Shown here: positions 8,393-15,318 of the stretch, piece by piece
Position numbering within the stretch: position 1 is the stretch's first letter
Layout of the letters: every line of letters begins with the position of its first letter
Assembly (NCBI GenBank): GCA_002702205.1
Contig: NZYP01000028.1
Location: 23,386-40,152, forward strand
From: Flammeovirgaceae bacterium
Lineage (GTDB): Bacteria; Bacteroidota; Bacteroidia; Cytophagales; MED-G16
Direction: 5' to 3'
DNA: 16,767 bases
The notes under the pieces: model-generated
Told to the model about the DNA's origin: nothing
The model's database searches: none
What the model saw: only the letters and a program-made list of their open reading frames with translations
Position numbers and translations under genes: made by a program

Positions 8393-9031
8393 ATGATTTC
8401 AATTAAGAAACTAATTCCAATTTTAATAATTATTTCTAATAACGCTCTTGGAAATATATCAAAAGATAACTCACAAATATCTTCTTTGATATTCTCAAAT
8501 ATCAAAGAAGAAAAAATTGAAATAGATGATATATCAAACCTTGCATTAACATTAGAAATTTTACTACCTAAAAAAATTGTTCAAAATGAGATAGAAAACT
8601 TATATGATAAATTAGGGAAATTTAAGAAAGAAAAAAAAATAATTACCTGTGATATCAGATCTAAGGGTGAGTCACTATCTTTTTTTTCTAAGATAGAGAA
8701 GAATAAGAAAAAAGTTATACTAAACATCTTTGATGGCAAAGAATTAGAGAATAGGATTTCGCTTAATAATGTTTTAGATTCTTTTAAAAAAATTCTGATG
8801 AGAAGGTTCCTCAATGATTACATTAAAAAAATTGAAGATTCAATCTCAAAAATTAATAAGACTCAAAATAGAATTATTAGAAACAATCCAAAAAAGTTAG
8901 AGATGAATATTGGTTTTTTTTATAATGTTTATCAAAAAAATGAGTCAAAGAAAATAAGTTTAAAATCAAGCCTAGAGTCACTATATGAAGAGCTTGATAA
9001 TGTAAAAATTCAATATAATTCAATTAAATAG
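8393..9031 (+). CDS. exported lysine-rich protein of unknown function
   Basis: I do not recognise this 212-residue protein. The N-terminus MISIKKLIPILIIISNNALG looks like a short Sec signal peptide, so a periplasmic or outer-surface location is likely. Residues about 40-120 alternate charged and hydrophobic positions and could form an alpha/beta domain (LALTLEILLPKKIVQNEIEN, then VILNIFDGKELENRI). From about 130 to the end it is predominantly helical and Lys/Asn/Glu-rich with heptad-like spacing, suggesting a coiled coil (FLNDYIKKIEDSISKINKTQ and SLKSSLESLYEELDNVKIQY). The overall plan, a small domain followed by a coil in a secreted protein, recalls uncharacterised Bacteroidota proteins, but I cannot name a family. 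It is divergent from the epimerase gene and ends one base from the convergent moxR stop. A perfect hairpin lies in codons 30-40. Confidence 0.65.
   Translation: MISIKKLIPILIIISNNALGNISKDNSQISSLIFSNIKEEKIEIDDISNLALTLEILLPKKIVQNEIENLYDKLGKFKKEKKIITCDIRSKGESLSFFSKIEKNKKKVILNIFDGKELENRISLNNVLDSFKKILMRRFLNDYIKKIEDSISKINKTQNRIIRNNPKKLEMNIGFFYNVYQKNESKKISLKSSLESLYEELDNVKIQYNSIK
8481..8510 (+). repeat. perfect 13-bp inverted repeat with 4-base loop inside a coding region
   Basis: CTTCTTTGATATT (8481-8493) is the exact reverse complement of 8498-8510, with CTCA between them. It lies about 90 bases into the unknown exported-protein gene. Neither strand has a T-run after the stem, so it is not an ordinary intrinsic terminator. 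It could act as an mRNA structure or a protein-binding palindrome, or be chance in AT-rich sequence. Confidence 0.7.
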
Positions 9032-9046
9032 ATTAAGAATTAATCT
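9030..9046. terminator. weak hairpin spanning two convergent stop codons
   Basis: AGATTAA (9030-9036) pairs with TTAATCT (9040-9046) around a GAA loop, exactly where the exported-protein gene and moxR end. The stem is almost all A-T and no uninterrupted T-run follows immediately on either strand, so terminator function is doubtful. Confidence 0.2.
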
Positions 9047-9995
9047 CTACTTTTTCTAGAATTTGAGAAATAATTTCTGAAGAACTTACACCATCAGCCT
9101 CAGCCTCAAAATTTAAAATTATCCTATGATTTAATACATCTTGGGCAACTTCTTTAATGTCATCAGGTGTTACGTAATCTCTGTTGTTCATAAAAGCATT
9201 TGCCTTACCTGCCAAAGAAAGGTTGATACTTGCCCTTGGTGAAGCCCCAAAAGATATATAATCTTTAATCTCTTTCAGATTAACTACGGATGGATTCCTT
9301 GAAGCAAATACAATTTGAACAATATATTTTTCAACTGACTCTGAGAGGGTTATATCATTAATAGAGTTTTTTATAGATGCCACATCTTTTTTTGATAAAA
9401 TGGTTTTTACTTTACCCTCAAAATTTAGGTTTGTCATTCTCTGCATTATTTTGAGTTCTTCTTCCTGAGAAGGGTAATCAATATTTAGCTTCATCATAAA
9501 CCTATCTCTCTGCGCCTCAGGCAATGGATATGTCCCCTCTTGATCAATAGGGTTTTGTGTTGCCAGTACCAGAAAAGGTGTGTCTAACTTAAATGTGTCC
9601 TCTCCAATTGTAACTTGCCTTTCCTGCATAGACTCAAGTAATGCAGACTGGACTTTTGCAGGTGACCTGTTAATTTCATCTGCAAGAACTATGTTAGAAA
9701 AAATAGGTCCTTTCTTTACCTCAAAAGAACTTTTTTTCTGATTATATATCATAGTACCTATAACATCTGAAGGTAATAAATCGGGGGTGAACTGAATTCT
9801 ATTAAAATTAAGTCTTAGGACGTTTGCTAAAGTATTTACAGTTAATGTTTTAGCAAGGCCAGGAACACCTTCTAAAAGAATATGTCCGTTAGTAAAGAGA
9901 CCCATTAAAAGTCTCTTAATCATCTGTTCTTGTCCGACGACAACCTTACCAACCTCATCTACTACATTCTGGACCTTTAAAAAATTATCTTTCAT
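9033..9995 (-). CDS. MoxR-family AAA+ ATPase
   Basis: This is a cytoplasmic AAA+ ATPase of the MoxR (AAA_3) family, 320 residues, the usual length. Members act as chaperone-like ATPases in assembly or activation of partner proteins, often with von Willebrand A-domain proteins. It has Walker A GVPGLAKT (43-50), Walker B IVLADE (102-107) followed by INRSPAKVQSALLESMQERQ, sensor-1 LATQNP (144-149), and the arginine-finger region EAQRDRF (160-166). The C-terminal lid includes SFGASPRASINL and HRIILNFEAEADGV. Unlike many MoxR loci, no DUF58, BatA-like or other VWA-domain gene is adjacent: both neighbours are on the opposite strand. The specific partner therefore cannot be inferred. Confidence 0.93.
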   Translation of the reverse strand: MKDNFLKVQNVVDEVGKVVVGQEQMIKRLLMGLFTNGHILLEGVPGLAKTLTVNTLANVLRLNFNRIQFTPDLLPSDVIGTMIYNQKKSSFEVKKGPIFSNIVLADEINRSPAKVQSALLESMQERQVTIGEDTFKLDTPFLVLATQNPIDQEGTYPLPEAQRDRFMMKLNIDYPSQEEELKIMQRMTNLNFEGKVKTILSKKDVASIKNSINDITLSESVEKYIVQIVFASRNPSVVNLKEIKDYISFGASPRASINLSLAGKANAFMNNRDYVTPDDIKEVAQDVLNHRIILNFEAEADGVSSSEIISQILEKVEINS

Positions 9996-10077
9996 ATAAA
10001 ATTTTCACAAATTTAACCATTAAATAATCTTAGATTATACCATTCCAATGTAAAAAAATGTTAAAATTATAATACAT

Positions 10078-10650
10078 ATGGTAAGTTTAGATAAATACAT
10101 AGATAATCTAGATAGTGTTGACCTTAAAGGTTATCAAAAGAAAAGAGTTAAGAAGATATCTCAAGAGCTAAAAAGTTTAATTAATACATATAATAAGATA
10201 GTATTTATATGTACCCATAACTCGAGAAGAAGTCAGTTGTGTGAAGCATGGGGAAGTGTATTGTCAAAAAGATTTAATTTGAATCTTTTTTTTTACTCAG
10301 CTGGTACTGAGAAGACAGGAGTTTACGTAGAAGTTATTAATGCATTACAAAGAGCAGGATTAGAAATTGATAAAGGAGGAAAAATAAATGATATTAATAA
10401 TCCAATAGAGCTTTACTCAAAAACACTAGATGAAATCCAAGGAGATGAATTCATTTCTTTGATGACATGTTCAGATGCAGAAGAGAATTGTCCTGTAGAC
10501 CCAAGATCAAAAAAAAATATAAAATTATTCTACAATGATCCTAAAAAATTTGACGGGACTCATAAGGAGTCATTAGAATACGATAAGATATGTAAGCTTA
10601 TTGCCTCGGAATTGAATGCAATATTTAAGTTACTAGTTTACCCTATCTGA
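10078..10650 (+). CDS. ArsC-like low-molecular-weight phosphatase / arsenate reductase family
   Basis: This is a 190-residue protein with the low-molecular-weight protein-tyrosine-phosphatase fold, closest in motif content to thioredoxin-coupled arsenate reductase (ArsC). The P-loop is Cys45-THNSR-Arg51-Ser (CX5RS). The redox pair that distinguishes ArsC from plain phosphatases is present: Cys131 and Cys138 in TCSDAEENCPVD, seven positions apart as in the Staphylococcus enzyme. YNDP (152-155) supplies the general-acid Asp154. An N-terminal helical extension of about 38 residues precedes the usual start of the fold. No arsR, arsenite pump or other arsenic gene is nearby, so arsenate as substrate is an inference; a phosphotyrosine-type substrate is possible. 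The last 18 bases overlap the convergent DUF4199 gene. No convincing ribosome site precedes the ATG. Confidence 0.8.
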   Translation: MVSLDKYIDNLDSVDLKGYQKKRVKKISQELKSLINTYNKIVFICTHNSRRSQLCEAWGSVLSKRFNLNLFFYSAGTEKTGVYVEVINALQRAGLEIDKGGKINDINNPIELYSKTLDEIQGDEFISLMTCSDAEENCPVDPRSKKNIKLFYNDPKKFDGTHKESLEYDKICKLIASELNAIFKLLVYPI

Positions 10651-11187
10651 AATATCCTTATTTTTTTTAATAAAAGCAGCTGTTAAAAGAGATAATAAAG
10701 CAATAAAGAGAAGTCCCCAAGGCGAAGATTTTATTAGGCCTAATGGGGTAGTACTGTCTTCAATGCCTTGCTCAACACCTTCAATTGTTGCGTCAATAAC
10801 CTCATCAGAAGAACCAAAACCCTCCATAAATTCTACAGTTTTTTCAACTGTTATCTGTTTAATGACCTCTGGTAAACTAGGGTCTATTACGTTATATAAA
10901 ATAATCTGAAATAAAATGCCAATTGCATAAGAAACTGCCATAGCTATAAAGCTAAATTTAAATGACTCTTTAAAAGACATATAACCACCGATATTTTTTC
11001 TAAAAGTAATCCCTAGATAAATAATGAGAGATATATTAATTGCCAGAGACAAAAGTCCAAACCACCACTCTGTCATCATCTCTATACTTATGATGTATGT
11101 GACTAATGTTATAAAAACAGATACAAACCCAAGAAGCAGACCAGCCTTCAGTACTTCCTCCTGATAATTAATTTTATTTTCACTCAT
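10633..11187 (-). CDS. DUF4199 membrane protein
   Basis: This is a 184-residue inner-membrane protein of the DUF4199 family, found mainly in Bacteroidota; its function is unknown. Four hydrophobic segments lie at about residues 14-36, 41-61, 76-98 and 151-172. Between the third and fourth is an acidic loop (about 102-148, including MEGFGSSDEVIDATIEGVEQ), a layout typical of the family. The motif GYMSFKESFKFSF before the third segment is family-like. The gene stands alone: it is convergent and overlapping by 18 bases with the ArsC-like gene, and divergent by 49 bases from the DUF3050 gene. Confidence 0.8.
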   Translation of the reverse strand: MSENKINYQEEVLKAGLLLGFVSVFITLVTYIISIEMMTEWWFGLLSLAINISLIIYLGITFRKNIGGYMSFKESFKFSFIAMAVSYAIGILFQIILYNVIDPSLPEVIKQITVEKTVEFMEGFGSSDEVIDATIEGVEQGIEDSTTPLGLIKSSPWGLLFIALLSLLTAAFIKKNKDISDRVN

Positions 11188-11236
11188 GATATTAATTTAT
11201 ATAACAATTTAACGCTTTTATCGTAATTTTAAAATC

Positions 11237-11926
11237 ATGAATATTAATAGAATAACAGATCACATCAAAGAACATCAATTAAATCTCGTAAATCATAAGA
11301 TTTACGACAACATAAAAACAATCGATGACTTGAAAATCTTTATGGAGAATCACGTCTTCGCTGTCTGGGACTTTATGTCTCTCCTTAAGGGGCTACAAGT
11401 AAATCTAACTTGCACTACCAATCCATGGACACCTGTTGATAACACCGAAGCAGCAAGATTTATCAATGAAATAGTTCTAGAAGAGGAGACAGATGAAGTG
11501 AAAGAAAATAACATCACAAGTCACTTTGAACTATATCTAGAGTCAATGCATGAAATAGGAGCAGACACCTCTGAAATTGAACAATTTATAGTAGACATAA
11601 AAAATTCCCCTGACTACAGAGAGACTATTGATAATTATGATATCCATAAAAATTTAAAATCTTTCATGAATTTTACGTTTGATGTAATAGAGAGTGGAGA
11701 AGTTCATAAGATTGCAGCCGCCTTCACATTTGGAAGAGAGAATGTTATCCCGGATATGTTTATTGAGATAGTTAAAGGCCTAAATAAAGAGAACAGCTCT
11801 ATCGCAGATATGTTTGTGTTCTATCTTGAGAGACACATAGAACTTGACGGAGATGACCACGGTCCAATCGCACTAAGGATGATTGAGAATCTATGTGGTG
11901 ACGATGAAAAAAATGGGAAGATGTAA
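11237..11926 (+). CDS. DUF3050 protein, heme-oxygenase-like fold; frame ends early at an A7 run
   Basis: This is a DUF3050-family protein, predicted to have the all-helical heme-oxygenase/TENA-like fold; substrate unknown. Recognisable segments are FMENHVFAVWDFMSLLKGLQ (35-54), HFELYLESMHEIGAD (96-110), AAFTFGRENVIPDMF (161-175) and YLERHIELDGDDHGPIALRM (197-215). Glu98, His105, Glu168, His200, Asp204 and His208 are ordered like ligands of heme-oxygenase-like diiron oxidases, so a non-heme diiron enzyme is a reasonable inference. The open frame gives 229 residues, but the last three codons after the A7 run look foreign. One extra base there restores a 255-residue protein ending in ATGA with the pirin start at 12000. 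It could be a real frameshift mutation, ribosomal or transcriptional slippage, or a homopolymer sequencing error. Confidence 0.85.
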   Translation: MNINRITDHIKEHQLNLVNHKIYDNIKTIDDLKIFMENHVFAVWDFMSLLKGLQVNLTCTTNPWTPVDNTEAARFINEIVLEEETDEVKENNITSHFELYLESMHEIGADTSEIEQFIVDIKNSPDYRETIDNYDIHKNLKSFMNFTFDVIESGEVHKIAAAFTFGRENVIPDMFIEIVKGLNKENSSIADMFVFYLERHIELDGDDHGPIALRMIENLCGDDEKNGKM

Positions 11927-12003
11927 TGAAGATTGCCAAAAAATCTATAGAGATGAGGATTCTATTGTGGTCACATATTGATGAAATTATTACCAATAGA
12001 TGA
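11907..12003 (+). other. A7 frameshift site and out-of-frame C-terminal extension of the DUF3050 gene
   Basis: The run of seven A at 11907-11913 is read GAA AAA AAT in frame. Reading TGG at 11914 as the next codon (a -1 shift, or one added A) gives 29 uninterrupted codons beginning WEDVMKIAKKSIEMRILLW and ending HIDEIITNR before TGA at 12001-12003. This is an amphipathic helix of the sort that closes the DUF3050 fold. The stop overlaps the pirin ATG as ATGA. A AAA AAT is compatible with -1 slippage by Lys and Asn tRNAs. Confidence 0.75.
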
Positions 12004-12761
12004 CGGATATTGAAATAATAAAGAGGAGTGAACAGGTTGAGGGAAATTTTAATAATGGCGAGATTTTAGAAAAAAAGCCTGTAGGGTTCCCTCAAGACGG
12101 TGGAAAGTCAAGACCCTATTCCAATATCTTCTACTGGGCTCATGCGTGGACAAATGAAAAGAAAAGTACAATTGGTCTTCATCCCCACCAGGGGTTTGAA
12201 ATTTGTAGTTTTATTCTGAGTGGTAAAATAAACCATTACGATACAAAACAGGAGAGATGGATAACTCTCAGGCAAGGAGACGTTCAGATAATAAGATCTG
12301 GAAGTGGGATATCTCACTCAGAAGAATTACTTGAAAAATCTGAGATTTTTCAGATATGGTTTGACCCTGACCTGTCAAAGTCACTATCTCAAGAAGCAAG
12401 TTATGACGACTACAAACCCGAAGATTTTCATGAAGAAAAAAGTAAAGAAATTTATAAGAAAACTATTTGTGGACCAGGCTCAAAAATGAGAATGGATTCT
12501 AAGGGAATAGAAATTTTTGAGTATAAGGTTTCTAAGAATAAAAATGTAGATGTAAAGCAAGAAAAAGAAAATATATACTCCTACTTTCTAATAGAAGGAA
12601 GTTTAAGAATTGATAATAATACAATAGAAAAGGGAGACTTCTTTAAAGTTCATTCTGATAAAAAAGTGAGAATTGAAAGCGAATTAGACTCAAAATTTTT
12701 TGTAATAAAAAGCCCAAGAAGAACAAGCTATGTGACGTATGCTGAGAAGAGGATCATTTGA
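12000..12761 (+). CDS. pirin-family bicupin protein
   Basis: This is a pirin, a two-cupin protein with one iron site in the N-terminal cupin; bacterial members include quercetinase-like dioxygenases and regulatory proteins. It has 253 residues. HPHQGFEICSFILSGKINHY (61-80) and GDVQIIRSGSGISHSEE (93-109) supply His61, His63, His106 and Glu108, spaced exactly like the ligands His56, His58, His101 and Glu103 of human pirin, so the metal site is intact. The C-terminal cupin (about 170-250) includes YSYFLIEGSLRIDN and is divergent, as usual. The ATG lies in an ATGA overlap with the frame-restored DUF3050 stop, indicating co-translation. The 3' end is 4 bases from a convergent small gene. Whether it is catalytic or regulatory cannot be told. 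Confidence 0.92.
   Translation: MTDIEIIKRSEQVEGNFNNGEILEKKPVGFPQDGGKSRPYSNIFYWAHAWTNEKKSTIGLHPHQGFEICSFILSGKINHYDTKQERWITLRQGDVQIIRSGSGISHSEELLEKSEIFQIWFDPDLSKSLSQEASYDDYKPEDFHEEKSKEIYKKTICGPGSKMRMDSKGIEIFEYKVSKNKNVDVKQEKENIYSYFLIEGSLRIDNNTIEKGDFFKVHSDKKVRIESELDSKFFVIKSPRRTSYVTYAEKRII
12332..12352. repeat. 21-base palindrome inside the pirin gene
   Basis: TGAAAAATCT (12332-12341) is perfectly complementary to AGATTTTTCA (12343-12352) around a single central G. It lies within coding sequence encoding LEKSEIFQI and is dominated by A/T runs. Function is unknown and chance is likely. Confidence 0.45.
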
Positions 12762-12765
12762 TTTT

Positions 12766-13032
12766 TTAATCCTTTTTAAGCCTATCCTCTCTTGCCATAT
12801 CTTCTATCGTTTTATCAATCTGATCAACTTCCTTGAAAACTAATCTCAACCTTTTCTCAAGCTCAATAAGTTTTTTCCTATCTTCCTCACCTACTTCTTT
12901 AGACTTATAGAGTTTAAGGAGTTTATCTGCAGCTTTCGTTAACTTCTCTTTACTAGAGTCAACATACTTATCAAAAACTTCAAATATATTCTCTTCTTCT
13001 TCATTATTGATCTGAAATCCAATTCTACTCAT
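12766..13032 (-). CDS. small acidic/basic coiled-coil protein of unknown function
   Basis: I do not recognise a named family for this 88-residue protein. It has no signal peptide or membrane segment, so it is probably cytoplasmic. After MSRIGFQINNEEEENIFEVF the whole chain is strongly helical, rich in Lys, Glu and Asp, with heptad-like Leu/Val spacing (KLTKAADKLLKLYKSK, KKLIELEKRLRLVFKEVDQI), consistent with a coiled coil or a small helical bundle. The ATG at 13032 is preferred to the TTG at 13038. It ends 4 bases from the convergent pirin stop and starts 65 bases from the divergent peptidase start. The steady codon usage and clean boundaries suggest a real gene despite the size. Confidence 0.65.
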   Translation of the reverse strand: MSRIGFQINNEEEENIFEVFDKYVDSSKEKLTKAADKLLKLYKSKEVGEEDRKKLIELEKRLRLVFKEVDQIDKTIEDMAREDRLKKD

Positions 13033-13096
13033 AGACAATTGCTTTTATATACAATTTATTATAATTTATGTTATCTAATTTAAATATTTCAAAGCA

Positions 13097-15313
13097 ATGA
13101 AAAAAGCTATATTCATCATCAATCTCATTTCAATATTTGTAGTCTTATCACTAAGTGCTCGTGTCTTACCTCAAGATGTGATATGGAACAGTGATGAGTC
13201 GGGATACTTCACGATTAAAAACAACTCCATTGTTTTAGTTAGTACGGTAGGCAAAAAAGATAAAGATATTCTAACATCATCAGATGTTAGTGGCATGAAA
13301 ATAGAGTCTTTTTTCTTCTCTGAAGACAGGGAAAAGGTTTTAATTTTTACAAATTCAGTAAGGGTATGGAGATATAACACAAGAGGAAACTACTTTGTTT
13401 ACGACCTAAAATCTAAGGATGGATACAGACTAGGTTCTTCGCTTCCTGAAAACAGTCTTATGTTTGCTAAATTTTCTCCAGATGGTAAGAACGTTGCCTA
13501 TGTATCTAAAGAAATAATCACAAATAGTTTCAGAAATAGTAGTACTAGGGCTAATATTTATATAGAAAATATTATTGACAAGACAGTTACCAAGCTGACT
13601 GAGTCTGATGAAAAAGGAAAAATAATTAACGGGACTTTTGACTGGGTCTACGAGGAGGAGTTCTCTTGCAGAGACGGGTTCTTATTCAATGACAAAAGCA
13701 ATAAGATAGCTTTCTGGCAGATAGATGCAAACGGTGTAAAAGACTTCCTGATGATTAATAATACTGACTCGATATATCCATTTAATGTCCCTGTTGAGTA
13801 CCCTAAGGTGGGAGAAGATTTGACTCCTGCGAGGATTGGTGTGATTGACCTTAAGACAAACAAACTCACATGGGTTAAAATTCCTGGGGCCTCAAATGAA
13901 TTTTATCTACCTAGGATGACGTGGGTGCCGAACGAAGATAAGCTCATGATACAGCAGCTAAACAGGAAACAGAACCATAGTAAATATTTTCTGGCTGATG
14001 CAAGTTCTGGTTCTACAACACTTCTTATGGAAGACAAGGATGACGCTTGGATTGATGTGAGAAATACTTGGCCATACCAAGATAAGGCGGGATGGAAATT
14101 TATAAATAATGGGAAAGAGTTTCTCTACACAACGGAGAAAGATGGGTGGTCACACGTGTACAGGTTCGATATCAAGAATAGAGAAGAATTTCTTGTTACT
14201 AGGGGAGAATATGATGTGATAAGGCCGCTTTCTTATAATGAAGATAACGGTGAGATATATTTTATTGCTTCACCAGAAGACCCAACAGAAAGATATCTCT
14301 ATAAAACCTCTGAGAATAAGGGCATTGAACTAGTAACACCAAAACTTTTAGAGGGAACTCATAACTACCAGATAAGTACAAAGTCAAGATATGCATTCCA
14401 TTCCTTCTCAAATTATTATACTAGACCTATGCAGGGTATAGTTACCTTGCCAGATCACGAGTATATAAATAAAGATGATGATATGCTAAGCAAATTTGAT
14501 TCATCAAAAAAAGAAGAGAGTCCATTAGAGTTTTTCCAGATTACTACTGTAGACGATGTGACCATGGAGGGGTGGATTGTAAAACCTGACAACATGGATC
14601 CCGAGAAGAAGTATCCTGTGCTTTTTTATTTTTATAGTGAACCTGCTGGGCAGACAGGTGTTAATAGGTTTGGAGCTGGAAGAAATGGATTGTACGATGG
14701 GAGGTTAGGTGAAGACGGATACGTGTATGTGACATTTGATGGGAGAGGGACACCCTCACCAAAGGGACGAGAATGGAGGAAAGCAATATACAGAAAAATA
14801 GGAATAATTAATGTCAGGGATATGGCAATGGGAGCAAAAGCCGTATTTGATAAGTATGATTTTATTGATACTAAGAGGGTCGCTGTCCACGGTTGGAGCG
14901 GTGGAGGCACAGCTACCCTTAACTGCCTATTCCAATATCCAGAAATTTTTCACACAGGAATTGCTGCAGCAGCTGTAGCTAATCAACTAACATATGATAA
15001 CATATACCAGGAGAGGTATATGGGAGACCCTAAAGAATCTTACCAAGATTATGTGGACGGGTCACCAATAAAATACGCTAAAAACTTTGAGGGGAATTTG
15101 CTCTATATCCACGGAACTGGTGACGATAATGTACACTATCAAAATGCTGAGATGCTTGCAAATGAATTAATTAAACATAAAAAAGTTTTCTACATGATGT
15201 CCTACCCAAACAGATCTCACGGAATAAGAGAAGACGACGCCTACCCTCATGTTAGATTAATGTTTACTGACTTTCTCAGGAAATATTGCGAACCTGGTGG
15301 CAAGGTCTACTAG
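13097..15313 (+). CDS. dipeptidyl-peptidase-IV-type S9 family serine peptidase
   Basis: This exported prolyl-type dipeptidyl peptidase has 738 residues, the usual DPP-IV length; it would release N-terminal dipeptides, typically X-Pro, from peptides in the periplasm. A signal peptide covers about residues 1-26. The beta-propeller domain (about 60-470) contains DWVYEEE (182-188), whose Glu pair anchors the substrate amino terminus in DPP-IV. The alpha/beta-hydrolase domain follows (about 480-738). Ser601 is in the nucleophile elbow GWSGGG (599-604), the acid is Asp676 or Asp677 in HGTGDDNVH, and His708 is in NRSHGI. The elbow has Gly where DPP-IV usually has Tyr (GWSYGG), a variant I believe occurs in Bacteroidota relatives. 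VTFDGRGTPSPKGREW (545-560) is also typical. The gene stands alone, 5 bases from the convergent thymidine kinase stop. Confidence 0.93.
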   Translation: MKKAIFIINLISIFVVLSLSARVLPQDVIWNSDESGYFTIKNNSIVLVSTVGKKDKDILTSSDVSGMKIESFFFSEDREKVLIFTNSVRVWRYNTRGNYFVYDLKSKDGYRLGSSLPENSLMFAKFSPDGKNVAYVSKEIITNSFRNSSTRANIYIENIIDKTVTKLTESDEKGKIINGTFDWVYEEEFSCRDGFLFNDKSNKIAFWQIDANGVKDFLMINNTDSIYPFNVPVEYPKVGEDLTPARIGVIDLKTNKLTWVKIPGASNEFYLPRMTWVPNEDKLMIQQLNRKQNHSKYFLADASSGSTTLLMEDKDDAWIDVRNTWPYQDKAGWKFINNGKEFLYTTEKDGWSHVYRFDIKNREEFLVTRGEYDVIRPLSYNEDNGEIYFIASPEDPTERYLYKTSENKGIELVTPKLLEGTHNYQISTKSRYAFHSFSNYYTRPMQGIVTLPDHEYINKDDDMLSKFDSSKKEESPLEFFQITTVDDVTMEGWIVKPDNMDPEKKYPVLFYFYSEPAGQTGVNRFGAGRNGLYDGRLGEDGYVYVTFDGRGTPSPKGREWRKAIYRKIGIINVRDMAMGAKAVFDKYDFIDTKRVAVHGWSGGGTATLNCLFQYPEIFHTGIAAAAVANQLTYDNIYQERYMGDPKESYQDYVDGSPIKYAKNFEGNLLYIHGTGDDNVHYQNAEMLANELIKHKKVFYMMSYPNRSHGIREDDAYPHVRLMFTDFLRKYCEPGGKVY

Positions 15314-15318
15314 ATAAG

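Noticed and set aside
8581..8814. Minus-strand open frame inside the exported-protein gene
   Set aside because: It is a low-complexity Phe/Ser/Leu-rich shadow of Lys/Glu-rich coding sequence on the other strand.
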